A stretch of 23,475 nt of DNA from Biscogniauxia marginata (GCA_022695795.1 MU404260.1:1-23475); one strand, 5' to 3'; shown: positions 8,945 through 17,935, numbered from the stretch's first letter. Translations and numbers: made by a program. The notes: generated from the sequence alone by a model not told the origin.

Positions 8945-10915
8945 TTAAAAACCCACCTTCTCGGCTATCATGTACACGGAGTTCTGGATCCGACAGTCAG
9001 GAATCACTGGAATCACGGATGCATCAATTACACGAAGACTCTCGACACCGTGAACTTTCAAGTTGCCGTCAACAACGCCTTGTTGTATGTTTTTACTCAT
9101 GCGCGTAGTGCCGCAAGGGTCTATTGATCGTAGAGATTTAGCCAAAGTCGCGAAGGAGTTCAGTCTAGTTCACAAAGGCACAACTTACGGAAGCCAGTCT
9201 GCGACCGCTCGAGAATTTCCTTCGTCATAGCTTCGTCGCTCGTGAGCGGCATCGGCCACGGGTATTCGCCCTGGACATGATCTTCCATGCCGTCGATAAT
9301 ATCATGAACAAAGCGGACGCCCTCTCGCAGAGCAACTAGATCTAGAGAGTTGCTGAAGAAGTCGAGGCTTATGTCGGCCTGGTCAAGAGGATCAGTTGAG
9401 CGCAAGGTGACTACGCCGCTTCTGGACTGGGGCCGCAATAGATCGACAATGACGGTCAGGTAGTCCCCCTGAGGTGGTGTTGGGAAGTGCCACTGCGATA
9501 AACCTTGAGTTAGTTGCCGTATACCCTAAAGAACTCTTGTAATACCGACCTGGAATGCATCGGCGAACATGGGGATAAAGTCAATCTCAAAGTGAGGCTG
9601 GCCACCTGGACCAAACGGATCCTTGCCACCGTTGGCCTCCTTGGCGGCGACATACTCTGGACATTGCATCAACCGTTCATCGATGCGCGGCAGACCTACG
9701 AGTTCGAGTAACCCGCTTGTGTAAGGGCCCTTGTTCTTCCACAAGTAAGCTGACGTAGCCGTATCCTTCTCAGGCCCTGCGCGGAGTAGATGGTGGTCGA
9801 GGCCGATGCCATCCTGGAGACGGATGACATATGGCATGATGGGATGGTCGATGAGGTTCTGGCCGACATGGGGAGAATCGGCAATGGTTTTGATGCCATG
9901 CTTAGAAAGGGTGTCCTTCGGGCCAATACCAGAAAGCATCAGCAGTTTGGGCGACTCGTAAACACCAAGCGAGACCACGACTTCGTATCTGGCTCTCAGC
10001 TGATGCACCTGGCCATCAGACCCGATTACCTCGACGCCAATAGTCTTGTTGTTTTGAATTATTAGCTTAGCCGCGCGTGTTCCGGCCATTACTGCAACGT
10101 TCGCCTTGTCCTCTAGGTACGCCCAGCTTGATGAGCGCTTGCCGTCGTAGATGCTGTTAGTGCATTTCCAGAGCCCGCGCATAGTCCCGTTGTGCACATC
10201 AGTCGTGAGCTCGCCACCCTTACTGACCCAAGCATTTTCAAGCGCGTCACGAAATTCTTTAGTCTCAGGTAGTAGATTAGAGTGTGAGACCTTGATTGGT
10301 CCGCCGGCACCGATGTACTCAAGTTCAGGGCTATAGGCCTTTGGATTATCGAAGTATGTCGCAGGCTATTCCAGTTTGTTAGCTAATTGTACTATGGACC
10401 CTTGGAATGCTAATGCCATTGTTGGAATTCAATGGGTAACGAACCTTATAGAGATATTCTTTACAACCTTCCCAGTTCCACTCAGGGCCTCCAAACTCTT
10501 CCCAATCGTCAAAGGTTGCCTTGCTCCCGGGAATCCATGTGTAGTAGTTGAGACAGGAACTCCCTCCAAGGATCTTACCTCGCGTGTTGGGCTTCTCAAT
10601 ACGTGTGTATTCGGGCCGGTTGATCATGCCTGTCTTATAAGCCCAGTCATGTTTGCCGCCGCGGAGCTCAAAGGCGCGTGCCGGGGTGGTGATGGCGTCG
10701 ATGTCACCTGGGTTGCCAATGCCGGCTTCTATGACGAGGACGGAGACGTGTTCACTCTCTGCTAGTCGGCCAGCAACTGCACAGCCTGCTGTACCTCCTA
10801 AACTCATATCTTAGTTGAGTTCTGAATATGCCTAATTCAGTAAATCGAGCAGGTCTGACTTACCACCCACGACAATGAAGTCGAATGCGCCTGAGGCCTC
10901 GCTAATGACATGCAT
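8945..10915 (-). CDS. GMC-family FAD-dependent oxidoreductase
   Basis: I place five exons on the minus strand: 10915-10864, 10797-10445, 10365-9550, 9492-9189 and 9120-8945, joined in phase to 566 aa. Introns are 57-79 nt. The Rossmann motif VVGGGTAGCAVAGRL lies at residues 15-29 with part of it split by intron 1. GMC signature 1 (GKILGGSSCLN) is at 91-101 and signature 2 (ESPKLLMLSGIG) is in exon 3. The C-terminal HPCGTTRM places the catalytic base at His509, whose codon is split by intron 4. The second residue of the usual His/Asn pair is not obvious in the tail (PDCRIQNSVY). There is no signal peptide, so it is probably intracellular. Such enzymes oxidise alcohols or related groups using FAD; the substrate cannot be read. 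Length is typical and the gene looks intact. Confidence 0.92.
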
Positions 10916-11045
10916 TATGATGGTCACCTGTTGTTGAAAGGTCAAATTACAGTGAAGTATAAGGTAACTCAGTAATAAAGTATTTCGACTAGTTGTCGAG
11001 TCATTTGAATAGTTGTTATATTGAAATTAGATGATTGAATGAATG

Positions 11046-11065
11046 AACTAACTAACTAACTAACT
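11046..11065. repeat. (AACT)5 microsatellite
   Basis: Five perfect AACT units, preceded by GAAT repeats, lie about 130 bases upstream of the GMC start codon, where they would fall in the 5' leader or core promoter. Confidence 0.9.
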
Positions 11066-11079
11066 ACCGTAGATGTATG

Positions 11080-11087
11080 TTTATATA
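11080..11087 (-). promoter_or_regulatory. TATA box, GMC oxidoreductase
   Basis: On the minus strand TATATAAA lies 165 bases before the ATG. It is the best TATA match upstream of this gene. The transcript start is not known. Confidence 0.45.
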
Positions 11088-11741
11088 GACCTCTAATTGA
11101 GTCTTTTGAGGGTTAATTGAGTCCCTTTGCGAGATATAATTATAGTTTACCTCAATAATTACTAAAAACTCCGCATGATTTAGAATTAAATTTAATTTTT
11201 TTTTACTAATAGGTACCTACGTAAAGTTCAATTCTAGACTTATAATTACGCGTACATGCCAACTCGCCGGTTAGCATAGAATAATCCAAAAGCCGAAATC
11301 CCGGAGTTGTCCCTTGTGCATGCATGCTTATTATTCCTCCCGTCATTACCTGCATAATCTCAGGCTACCACGACACGGAAATTTCAATAACAGTGTGTTT
11401 CTCGGTAGTGGCGTTTTACAACTTGCGACGGCTGGGGACCATCACATGGCATACAATCCAACCTAGGGTGTCAAGTCGGCGGACTTGATATTCTGTTACC
11501 ATTTTGGGAGCGGTGAGGCAGTGGTGTGCTTGGCTGGGCACGCCGTGACACAACTAGCCCTCGTCAAAGGTTATACCATAAGTTTATAGGAGGAAGAAAG
11601 ACTATTAAACAGGCATAATTACAACTACAGGGATAGCTTAACGTCATCGGCAGAATAATTATAACAGTATTAGTATTATATCCAGTTATAGATTATTGGA
11701 TTCCGAGTGGCCCGAAGTTCTCGGCTAGTGGTGAAGCCCAG

Positions 11742-11793
11742 CGGTCCGTGCCGTACCTAAACTTAGAGCTGTACCAACCCCGGAGGCATGCCG
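11742..11793. promoter_or_regulatory. Paired CGG-Nx-CCG sites, possible zinc-cluster factor binding
   Basis: CGG-N6-CCG at 11742-11753 and CGG-N7-CCG at 11781-11793 are inverted half-site pairs of the kind bound by dimeric Zn2Cys6 activators of fungi. They lie about 830-880 bases upstream of the GMC start. This is pattern matching only; the binding factor is not in the window. Confidence 0.3.
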
Positions 11794-12250
11794 GGACGGG
11801 AAGCATCGGAAAGACACAGTATTCAGCTGGAAATCATTCATCTTGATAAGTCTTACTTTGGTCAATAGTAATTTTCACATGACGAAGAAAACCTATGGAA
11901 TACGTATCGGTGGTAACCTAGGTGGCGATGAATTGTTTATGATACTCTAGTCCCTCAAACAGCTGCTCGGAAAGGAACCAACCGATGGCTACCGACATGC
12001 GGTAGTATAGAGCTTTAGAGTCCAATGAATTGCCTGCATATAAAACACGCCGAAGCACAACTAGGAAAAATTTAAAAAAGGTTTAGGCTTATCTTACTTG
12101 CGGATTCATAGTTATTGTTTTCTAATTGTTTTTACTTTTAATACTCCCCTGAGCAAGATTTTCTTGCTTACTGTTGCTAAACCTACCTGGTATGAACAAA
12201 GGTGAAATGACTTACAAAATACACAAATACTTACCTTGCCTACCTACTTC

Positions 12251-12955
12251 TCATTGCCACCTAGCTACATGGACCATGAATTCCTTCTCTAAAGCCGCCC
12301 TTTCTTCATCCGAGGCATGCTCCATAGTTGGTGCTATGGTTTCAAGCCAGTTTAGGGTCTTGGCCATGTTCTCTGCGTCCGCTTTTAATTGATACATGGC
12401 AGAAACGATCTCACGCACCGGTTGGCTGTCCTTCCACAAACCTAATGGAATAGCCTTCATTCTCTCTCGAAGCTCGGCAACAGCTCTCTTCTTTGTTAGA
12501 AGACAATCGGAAATGAAATCGAATGGTTTCGATTTGCACCAACTATGCGTTAGAACAAGAATGAAAAAGTGCTCCTGGATCCTTGAAATACGCTGGGAAA
12601 TGTATCCTGTCATTTCAGCAGCTCCAACTCGGCTTCGGAGTATGAAATCACGATCATATGTTTGAGCATTTCGGCTAGCTGGGTACTGTTGGCTTCTTGG
12701 ACCTCTTGCAGGCTTCCTTTTATTCCTGGTGTGGACGAAATTATTTCCTTTCTGGTCATATTCTCGCCGTCGCTTTGGATCTGACAATATCTCGTATGAT
12801 GCTTGGATTTTAACGAATGCCTCGTGAGCTTCAGCTGTCTGGCCGGCTTTGTCAGGATGGTAACGAAGACAGAGCTTATGATACGCCTTTTTGATAGTAT
12901 CGAAATTGTCGTTGGGGGCTACACCAAGAACCATGTAAGGATTAAAAGCCACCAT
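12251..12955 (-). CDS. J-domain (DnaJ-like) protein 1
   Basis: This single-exon gene encodes 234 aa and has a good start context (TTCACCATGG). Residues about 5-70 form a complete J domain with the HPD tripeptide at 33-35 followed by KAG, and a helix III-like segment SYEILSDPKRRREYD. Then comes a basic, low-complexity linker (about 71-105) and a helical C-terminal region of about 130 residues ending EKEFMVHVARWQ. There is no Gly/Phe region, zinc finger or client-binding domain, so it is a class C J protein. J domains stimulate the ATPase of Hsp70; the C-terminal part would choose the target. It lies divergently beside the amidohydrolase. Its architecture resembles that of the second J protein at 16937-17848. 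Confidence 0.88.
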   Translation of the reverse strand: MVAFNPYMVLGVAPNDNFDTIKKAYHKLCLRYHPDKAGQTAEAHEAFVKIQASYEILSDPKRRREYDQKGNNFVHTRNKRKPARGPRSQQYPASRNAQTYDRDFILRSRVGAAEMTGYISQRISRIQEHFFILVLTHSWCKSKPFDFISDCLLTKKRAVAELRERMKAIPLGLWKDSQPVREIVSAMYQLKADAENMAKTLNWLETIAPTMEHASDEERAALEKEFMVHVARWQ

Positions 12956-13043
12956 GGTGAACTAGAGAATACCTGGCTGAATGCAAGCGCGCGCCCCTCT
13001 GGATGAAAGGGCCATGCAAATGGACAAAGGGGGAAGATAAGAG

Positions 13044-13051
13044 TATATATA
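13044..13051 (-). promoter_or_regulatory. TATA box, J-domain protein 1
   Basis: TATATATA lies 89 bases upstream of the ATG at 12955. The second J-domain gene has a TATATA at nearly the same distance (about 82 bases), which supports both. Confidence 0.5.
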
Positions 13052-13588
13052 CATCTCCAGAACAGTCTTATCTTTACATTCACTGTTGGACAAACATCTT
13101 GTTGTTAAACAGCGAAAGAAACCCTGTACTATAATAATGTTTCTTAACAAATTGCTGATACTTAACGCGAATGCTACTGAAGTAGTGTCTCGCCAGGATA
13201 GGAACATGGTCGAAAGCACACAAGTGAAATGACTACACACATTTGCAGTCTTGAGTCCTCCGGTGTTTACCATTTGAGGGGAACAAAAAAAAATTTTCAT
13301 TGTGCGATTTCCATATTCTAGGTAGGCTAGATATTAGCAATACTTAATGTGTGATCCATCAACTGCCTTAACAGCAGATCCATCTAATTGGACTATAAGA
13401 CAAGCCCACCAATATTGGAATTCACTAGGCCTAAGCCTCCTATGCATATATATCTAGGCGTTCTCCCTGTCTGGTTTCAGTTAAAGTAATACAATCTCTT
13501 ACGCCTGGTAACATTTATTCATTTCAGGAATATGGTCGCTAGGCCTAGGAAAAATTCGATCGTGGAGAGGCTTTTTTTTCTATTTGAA

Positions 13589-13625
13589 GGGGGGGGTTTC
13601 GGGGGGATTTTGAGAGGGGTGGGGG
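13589..13625 (+). other. G-rich tract, possible G-quadruplex
   Basis: Runs of 8, 6, 4 and 5 guanines are separated by TTTC, nine bases and a single T, after a T8 run at 13572-13579. One loop exceeds the usual 7-base limit, but the 8-G run can supply two stacks. It lies about 50 bases upstream of the amidohydrolase TATA box. Confidence 0.4.
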
Positions 13626-13675
13626 TTTGGAGGTAGTGTTTCTTTTTCAAATCTGCATGCGCGTTTTGCTTGTTG

Positions 13676-13683
13676 TATAAAAG
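13676..13683 (+). promoter_or_regulatory. TATA box, amidohydrolase
   Basis: TATAAAAG lies 286 bases before the ATG. If it is used, the mRNA leader is about 250 bases long and includes two short upstream reading frames. Confidence 0.5.
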
Positions 13684-13758
13684 GTAGGAATGAAACCTGA
13701 AGTGTGGCTAGTACAGCCGTGTCTCATTTACTATTTGGCCCTTGCCTGTCTGCTTTGC

Positions 13759-13826
13759 ATGCTTCGTATTTATCTCAGCCCCCTGTGATGATGGTACATA
13801 TGTACATGGCTCCAGCCTACAAATAG
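13759..13826 (+). promoter_or_regulatory. Two overlapping upstream ORFs
   Basis: The first uORF (13759-13788) encodes MLRIYLSPL. The second (13788-13826) encodes MMVHMYMAPAYK. The TGA of the first shares its A with the ATG of the second (TGATG). Both end well before the amidohydrolase start at 13962. They could reduce or condition its translation if the transcript begins at the TATA box near 13676. Confidence 0.4.
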
Positions 13827-13961
13827 GGCATCTCGCATAGCATTTGTACCTAAATCATCGTCATCCTTACATCTCCCATAGCGGCCTCTTATCCCCGAGA
13901 ATACAACACCCTCCTTCGCACAACCATTTAAAGAACAAGAGGACAACGCCTAGATTGTACG

Positions 13962-15329
13962 ATGCATAAAGAACTCGAGCCCCAGCCACGGAACGATGAG
14001 ATTACCATCCTCACGTCACGTCTATTTGAACCTAGGCAGAAAATATTCCTCTCTGATATCTCGATTGTCGTTGATGCGCACACTGGCCTGGTGACTCGAA
14101 CTTACAAGCGAGATGGGCCTTCGGTGCCCCACGACACATCGGAGGCGAACGCAATTGATTTGAGAGGGCTTACAGTTCTTCCAGGCCTCGTCGATGCCCA
14201 TACTCATATTTTCTTGCACCCGTATTCAGAGACATCATCCCTGAATCAGATGCGCGATGAGAGCTTTGTGGAGAGAGTGGTTCGGGCTACAAACCACGCT
14301 AGAGCCGCACTGATGGCTGGCTACACTACCTATCGCGACTTAGGGACCGAAGGTCTGCGTGATGCTGATGCTAATTTCAGAGATGCTATCAACCGTGGTC
14401 TCATCGATGGGCCTCGTATGTTCGTAGCAACAGAGTGTATTGCGTCGAGTGGTGGTTACGAGACAAGGCAAGATAATAGATTGCCTTGTCTTGGTACTTG
14501 TGCACCTAGGATTTCGGATCCCGCCGATGGCATATATGGCGTAAGGGCTGCTGTGCGGAGACGGTTAGGGGCTGGTGCAGATATTATCAAAGTCTATGCG
14601 GATTACCGGAAGCGCCAGTTGCGGTTCCCGCAGCCGGTTTGGCCGGGGGCGAGAGACGTCATGTTTCCCCCTGAGGATGATATGATTACTGGAGTGCGTA
14701 ACCCAAACCTGCTGCTTTTTACCCAAGAGGAGATGGATGCTATGGTATCCGAAGCGAAGTCTGGGAGAGCACCGATATGTGCTCATGCCCAAAGCCCAGA
14801 GGCCGTAATCATGGCAGCGAGGGCTGGTGTTACGTCTGTAGAACATGGATTTATGCCAAGCGAGGAAGCATTAGATGCGATGAAGGAAAACGACACAATA
14901 TTTGTCCCCACACTAGCTGTTCTTGAGGCTGCTATACGCCCAAGAACTGGCGATAATGACTCCAACAAGACTTTCCAGGCAATTCTCGGTCATACGAAGG
15001 CAGCCTATGAGAGGGGGATCAAGCTAGCTTGTGGTGGAGATACGGGCGCTGTTGCACATGGCGACAACGTGCGTGAACTAGAACTGTTTGATGAGGCCGG
15101 TATCCCCATCGAAGATATTCTACAGGCGGCAACTCTGCACGGATGGGAGGCCTGTGGTGGTGACCTCTGTGGGAGAAGATTCGGGACTATAGAGAAAGGC
15201 TCTGCAGCTGACATCGTGGCTCTGAACGGTGACTTTACTAAGGACTTAACTGCACTGAGGCGGGTGGAGTTTGTAATGAAAGATGGCAGAGTGTACAAGG
15301 ACGAGCGGAAGCTGAAGCTCGTAGAATAA
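13962..15329 (+). CDS. Amidohydrolase-superfamily metal hydrolase
   Basis: This intronless gene encodes 455 aa. It has the full metal-ligand set of a binuclear amidohydrolase: His80-x-His82 in LVDAHTHIF, Lys210 in DIIKVYAD (the usual carboxylated lysine), His275 in CAHAQ, His295 in VEHGF and Asp360 in CGGDTGA. N- and C-terminal strands (residues 14-70 and 410-445) form the small beta-sandwich typical of this family, including GTIEKGSAADIV. It is closest in pattern to the imidazolonepropionase / Xaa-Pro dipeptidase-like group, which also contains fungal ochratoxinase. It should hydrolyse an amide, lactam or peptide-like bond. The actual substrate cannot be read. No signal peptide, so it is probably cytosolic. 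Complete and typical in length. Divergent from J protein 1 and followed co-directionally by the reductase gene. Confidence 0.93.
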   Translation: MHKELEPQPRNDEITILTSRLFEPRQKIFLSDISIVVDAHTGLVTRTYKRDGPSVPHDTSEANAIDLRGLTVLPGLVDAHTHIFLHPYSETSSLNQMRDESFVERVVRATNHARAALMAGYTTYRDLGTEGLRDADANFRDAINRGLIDGPRMFVATECIASSGGYETRQDNRLPCLGTCAPRISDPADGIYGVRAAVRRRLGAGADIIKVYADYRKRQLRFPQPVWPGARDVMFPPEDDMITGVRNPNLLLFTQEEMDAMVSEAKSGRAPICAHAQSPEAVIMAARAGVTSVEHGFMPSEEALDAMKENDTIFVPTLAVLEAAIRPRTGDNDSNKTFQAILGHTKAAYERGIKLACGGDTGAVAHGDNVRELELFDEAGIPIEDILQAATLHGWEACGGDLCGRRFGTIEKGSAADIVALNGDFTKDLTALRRVEFVMKDGRVYKDERKLKLVE

Positions 15330-15769
15330 TCACAGTAATGATAGTACGCCATAGAGTTCAGAGAGATGGGAAGTCTATACGAATAGCAATTTCTTCAGTC
15401 AATGGCCTTTCATTATCAGAGGGCAATTCTTTACTGTTGGTGATATTAGCTTAGTAGCTGGGTCAAGCCTATTTATTCTTAAAGCCCATCTTGGGGATTG
15501 ATGCCAGTTTAGCCTGTACGATTCAATGCATCTACCGTCGTATTAGACCGCCGGTTCTGCAGTATCACGTGCAGAACAGTAGAGGGGTAGTGAAAACACA
15601 TTCTTCATCTTAATCCTTTAGCAGTACAATATCTATTCAGCTGAGACTAAGACCAGCTCTAAGTATTATATTACAAGCTCGAGAATTTCTATCGGAACAA
15701 CCTGATCAACCTCAAGGCTGGGCTATAACTCCACGGCCTGGGAGCGAAATCTTGCCATATTATTTCGCC
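15330..15769. other. Intergenic, amidohydrolase to reductase
   Basis: 440 bases hold the amidohydrolase 3' end and the promoter of the next gene. The only marked structure is the inverted repeat at 15554-15577. No gene seen. Confidence 0.6.
15554..15577. promoter_or_regulatory. 8-bp inverted repeat overlapping CACGTG
   Basis: GTTCTGCA and TGCAGAAC are perfect inverted repeats separated by 8 bases. The right arm overlaps a CACGTG E-box at 15566-15571. It lies 225 bases downstream of the amidohydrolase stop and 193 bases upstream of the reductase start, so it may be a promoter element or an mRNA 3' hairpin. Confidence 0.35.
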
Positions 15770-16597
15770 ATGAACGTAATCATCACCGGGGCGACGGGAT
15801 TTGTAGGCGGTGAGGTCGTGCATCAAGCCATCGCGAATGACAGGATCAGACACGCATTCGTCTTGACTCGCAAGCCACTACCCGATGATATATCAAAAAA
15901 TGGGAAGATTACTGTCATCGAGCACGAAGATTTCTCTACCTACCCACCGGATCTCCTACAGCAGCTCGCGGGTGCAGAGGCCTGTATATGGTAAGCAGTC
16001 AAGAATTTATATGACTATCTTTCAAAGGCCTCTTGCATGTTATTAACGATGCTCCCGTCGTGTTAAAGGGCAATAGGTGGCCGTGCGTCCCAGTTCCCAG
16101 ATGTCGAGACGGCGAGGAAAGTTTCGGTTGATTTTACCATCGCGGCGGCCAAGGCGTTTCTCGCAGAGCTGGCCCCCCAACCGCCGGATGGTAAAAAGTT
16201 CCGTTTCGTCTTCTGCAGCGGGAAGTTGGCGGAATGGGATGACGAGAAACACCTCAGGTTTATGTCCGATACGAGGCATATCAAGGTAAGAGGAATCCGC
16301 AGCAGGCGCCACAGAACTCAGCGGAAGGCTACATTTACCGGAACCTGCTGACATCGCGGTGCGTAGGGTCAAGTCGAGAAAGGCTTGTGTGAACTTGCAG
16401 ATGCGAATCCGGAGAAATTCGAGGTCTTGATTGTCCGTCCGGGCGGAATCACGGCGAAGGGAGGGCGCTTGAAGGCGACATCCGCAAACCTGATGGGGTT
16501 CATCACAGTTGACCATTTGGCGAGGGATATGCTCAGCATAGTCCTCGATGGTCATGCAAAAAGAATACTAGAATCAGATGTTTTGATAAACATGTGA
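15770..16597 (+). CDS. NAD(P)-binding Rossmann protein, epimerase/reductase-like
   Basis: Three exons, 15770-15990, 16069-16285 and 16367-16597, join in phase to 222 aa. The introns are 78 and 81 nt (GTAAGC..AAAG, GTAAGA..GTAG, the second with a CTGAC branch site). The ATG at 15770 is chosen because upstream in-frame codons offer no ATG. The N-terminus MNVIITGATGFVGGEV is a TGxxGxxG dinucleotide-binding motif of atypical SDRs (NAD-dependent epimerase / NmrA-like). Later readable family phrases are FRFVFCSGKL, EKGLCELADANP and FEVLIVRPGGI. It lacks the long substrate domain of full epimerases but is near the usual size for short fungal members. Cytosolic. Probably reduces or isomerises an intermediate; substrate unknown. 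It converges with J protein 2. Confidence 0.87.
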
Positions 16598-16936
16598 TAA
16601 TTACGGTGTCTAAGTTGAGTGTCTAAGTGCTCATCGAAGCGGAGTTTGAGCTAAGAGTTTACTGTCCGGGGCTTAAAGTCAATCACAATGCAACTCATTC
16701 TATGTTCAATGTTCGATATACAGATTGTTACGGATACTATAAGCACCAGATAAATAGCAGAATTAGCCAGTGATGATTATGAAATTTCTTTCTTGATTAG
16801 TTCGATAGTCCGGCTATCTATGAAGTGGGAGCATAAACCTACCAACACTGTAGAAGGGTGGGAAGGGGGGTTAGTAAGAAACTACTGTATAGTGTCGTGT
16901 GACTTCATGCAGTTCTCTGAACGCCTGGTAAGTAGT
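16598..16936. other. Convergent intergenic region
   Basis: 339 bases between the stops of the reductase (+) and J-domain protein 2 (-). They must contain both 3' UTRs. No gene or repeat seen. Confidence 0.6.
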
Positions 16937-17848
16937 TCACCTTTTTACGGTGTCTCTCCAGGATTTAAATAGCCAAATCATCTCCTGCCTAAGCTCCGGA
17001 TATGAGTTTCTAAAGTTGTAGCAGAGAATGTAGGAGATATCCCTCAGGCACGCGGAAGCAACAACCATATGTAGCACTTCCGCTTCGAGTTGGCATATTT
17101 TCCAGGGCAGGTTCTCACTACCTGGCTGCATTACCCCGGCCCACATGTCTTGCGCTTGGCTAATAATATCATCCCATATATCTCGAACCTTTCGATTAGC
17201 AGCCTTGGTAGCATCAAATAGATCGTACCAGAGATCGGCGTCTGTTCCACGGTCCAGTCCATACGCAACAAAGTCAGCCCACAAAGCTCTGTGATTTGCT
17301 ACCAAGTGATTGATCTCCGCTTGAATGTCACCACCGATTCCGCTTATTTTTTCAAGGGCCATTCGGATTGTTCCTCGTCGAACAAAGGCTTCTCTTCTCG
17401 ATCTATCACCTGGCACGCTGCGGCTATTATGAGCATCACTGCGGCGGGTTCTAAAATGTGCCCAACAGTCCTGATTATCTCGGCTGCCGCCGTTGAAACT
17501 GTTGCTTGGCTCTTGCATATAATGCCATTCATTTCTTTGGCTGCGGGAATGTTCGTGATGCCTTTCATTGCTGGACTTGCGAGAGCTGGAGTGTTTGTGG
17601 TCGAGCTTGGGATCATTCCTAGCTCGATAGGCATCGTATCCCTTCCGGGCCTCTGCATCACTGAGGATATCGTAGGCCTCCTTGATTTGGTTAAATATGT
17701 CATTGTTCTCAGGCGTATTGCCTGCCTTGTCGGGATGCCACTTCAAACATTGTGCCCGATAAGCTTTCTTAATCTCATCAGGAGTAGCTTTGCTTTCGAT
17801 CTCTAGGACCTTATAGAGATTCTTGGTGGTGAAGGACCGTTGTGGCAT
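16937..17848 (-). CDS. J-domain (DnaJ-like) protein 2
   Basis: This single-exon gene encodes 303 aa. The J domain occupies residues about 9-74 with HPD at 38-40 and KAG after it, and helix III-like AYDILSDAEARKGYD. A long Ser/Arg/His/Asn-rich disordered linker follows (about 75-155, with HKHSSSRKSSNERHHEHSRS). A helical C-terminal domain of about 140 residues is rich in Trp and aromatic residues (ADLWYDLFDATKAANRK, DIWDDIISQ, WRDTVKR at the end). There is no Gly/Phe region or zinc finger, so it is class C. It shares the layout J domain, basic linker, helical tail with the 234-aa J protein about 4 kb away, but the tails have clearly diverged. Likely an Hsp70 co-chaperone with a specific client; the client is unknown. 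No targeting signal is evident. Confidence 0.88.
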   Translation of the reverse strand: MPQRSFTTKNLYKVLEIESKATPDEIKKAYRAQCLKWHPDKAGNTPENNDIFNQIKEAYDILSDAEARKGYDAYRARNDPKLDHKHSSSRKSSNERHHEHSRSQRNEWHYMQEPSNSFNGGSRDNQDCWAHFRTRRSDAHNSRSVPGDRSRREAFVRRGTIRMALEKISGIGGDIQAEINHLVANHRALWADFVAYGLDRGTDADLWYDLFDATKAANRKVRDIWDDIISQAQDMWAGVMQPGSENLPWKICQLEAEVLHMVVASACLRDISYILCYNFRNSYPELRQEMIWLFKSWRDTVKR

Positions 17849-17929
17849 GATTGTTCTACTATGTGGTGAACTGGCTTAAATGTTGGAATTTGAAATGAAT
17901 GGGCGGAAGGCCTGCGGAGGATATGTCAA

Positions 17930-17935
17930 TATATA
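17930..17935 (-). promoter_or_regulatory. TATA box, J-domain protein 2
   Basis: TATATA lies about 82 bases upstream of the ATG. A CACGTG E-box is at 17993-17998, about 145 bases upstream of the start. Confidence 0.45.

Larger units (their letters stand above)
10916..12250. other. Intergenic with GMC promoter and J-protein 1 3' region
   Basis: About 1.3 kb without a recognisable gene. The left part is the promoter side of the GMC oxidoreductase, with a (AACT)5 run and a TATA box. The middle (11700-11815) is more GC-rich and has paired CGG/CCG half-sites. The right end is downstream of the first J-domain gene. No RNA gene seen. Confidence 0.6.
12956..13961. other. Bidirectional promoter region, J protein 1 / amidohydrolase
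   Basis: This 1.0-kb region separates two divergent starts. It contains a TATA box for each gene, a G-rich tract with a preceding T run, and two short upstream reading frames in the probable amidohydrolase leader. No other gene is seen; open frames on both strands here lack coding character. Confidence 0.65.

Noticed and set aside
8485..9127. Short plus-strand open frames
   Set aside because: They begin with non-ATG codons (TTG or GTG); the first lies in featureless DNA and the second overlaps GMC exon 5 in antisense.
10376..10765. 129-codon plus-strand open frame
   Set aside because: Antisense shadow of GMC exon 2, where GMC signature 1 is read on the minus strand.
11695..11815. GC-rich folded-looking patch considered as a tRNA or structured RNA
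   Set aside because: No T-loop GTTCGAATC-like box, no acceptor-stem pairing and no anticodon arm could be drawn.
12962..13300. 112-codon minus-strand frame upstream of J protein 1
   Set aside because: Covers the TATA box and leader of J protein 1; residue composition looks random and no family is recognised.
16043..16555. 170-codon minus-strand open frame
   Set aside because: Antisense to exons 2 and 3 of the Rossmann-fold gene, which join in phase with a clear family pattern on the plus strand.
17344..17703. 119-codon minus-strand frame inside J-domain protein 2
   Set aside because: Out-of-frame overlap with a well-supported gene; no promoter, motif or splice evidence.
17291..17806. 171-codon plus-strand open frame
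   Set aside because: It lies entirely antisense to the J-domain gene, whose frame has a clear J domain and HPD motif; the plus-strand translation shows no family features.
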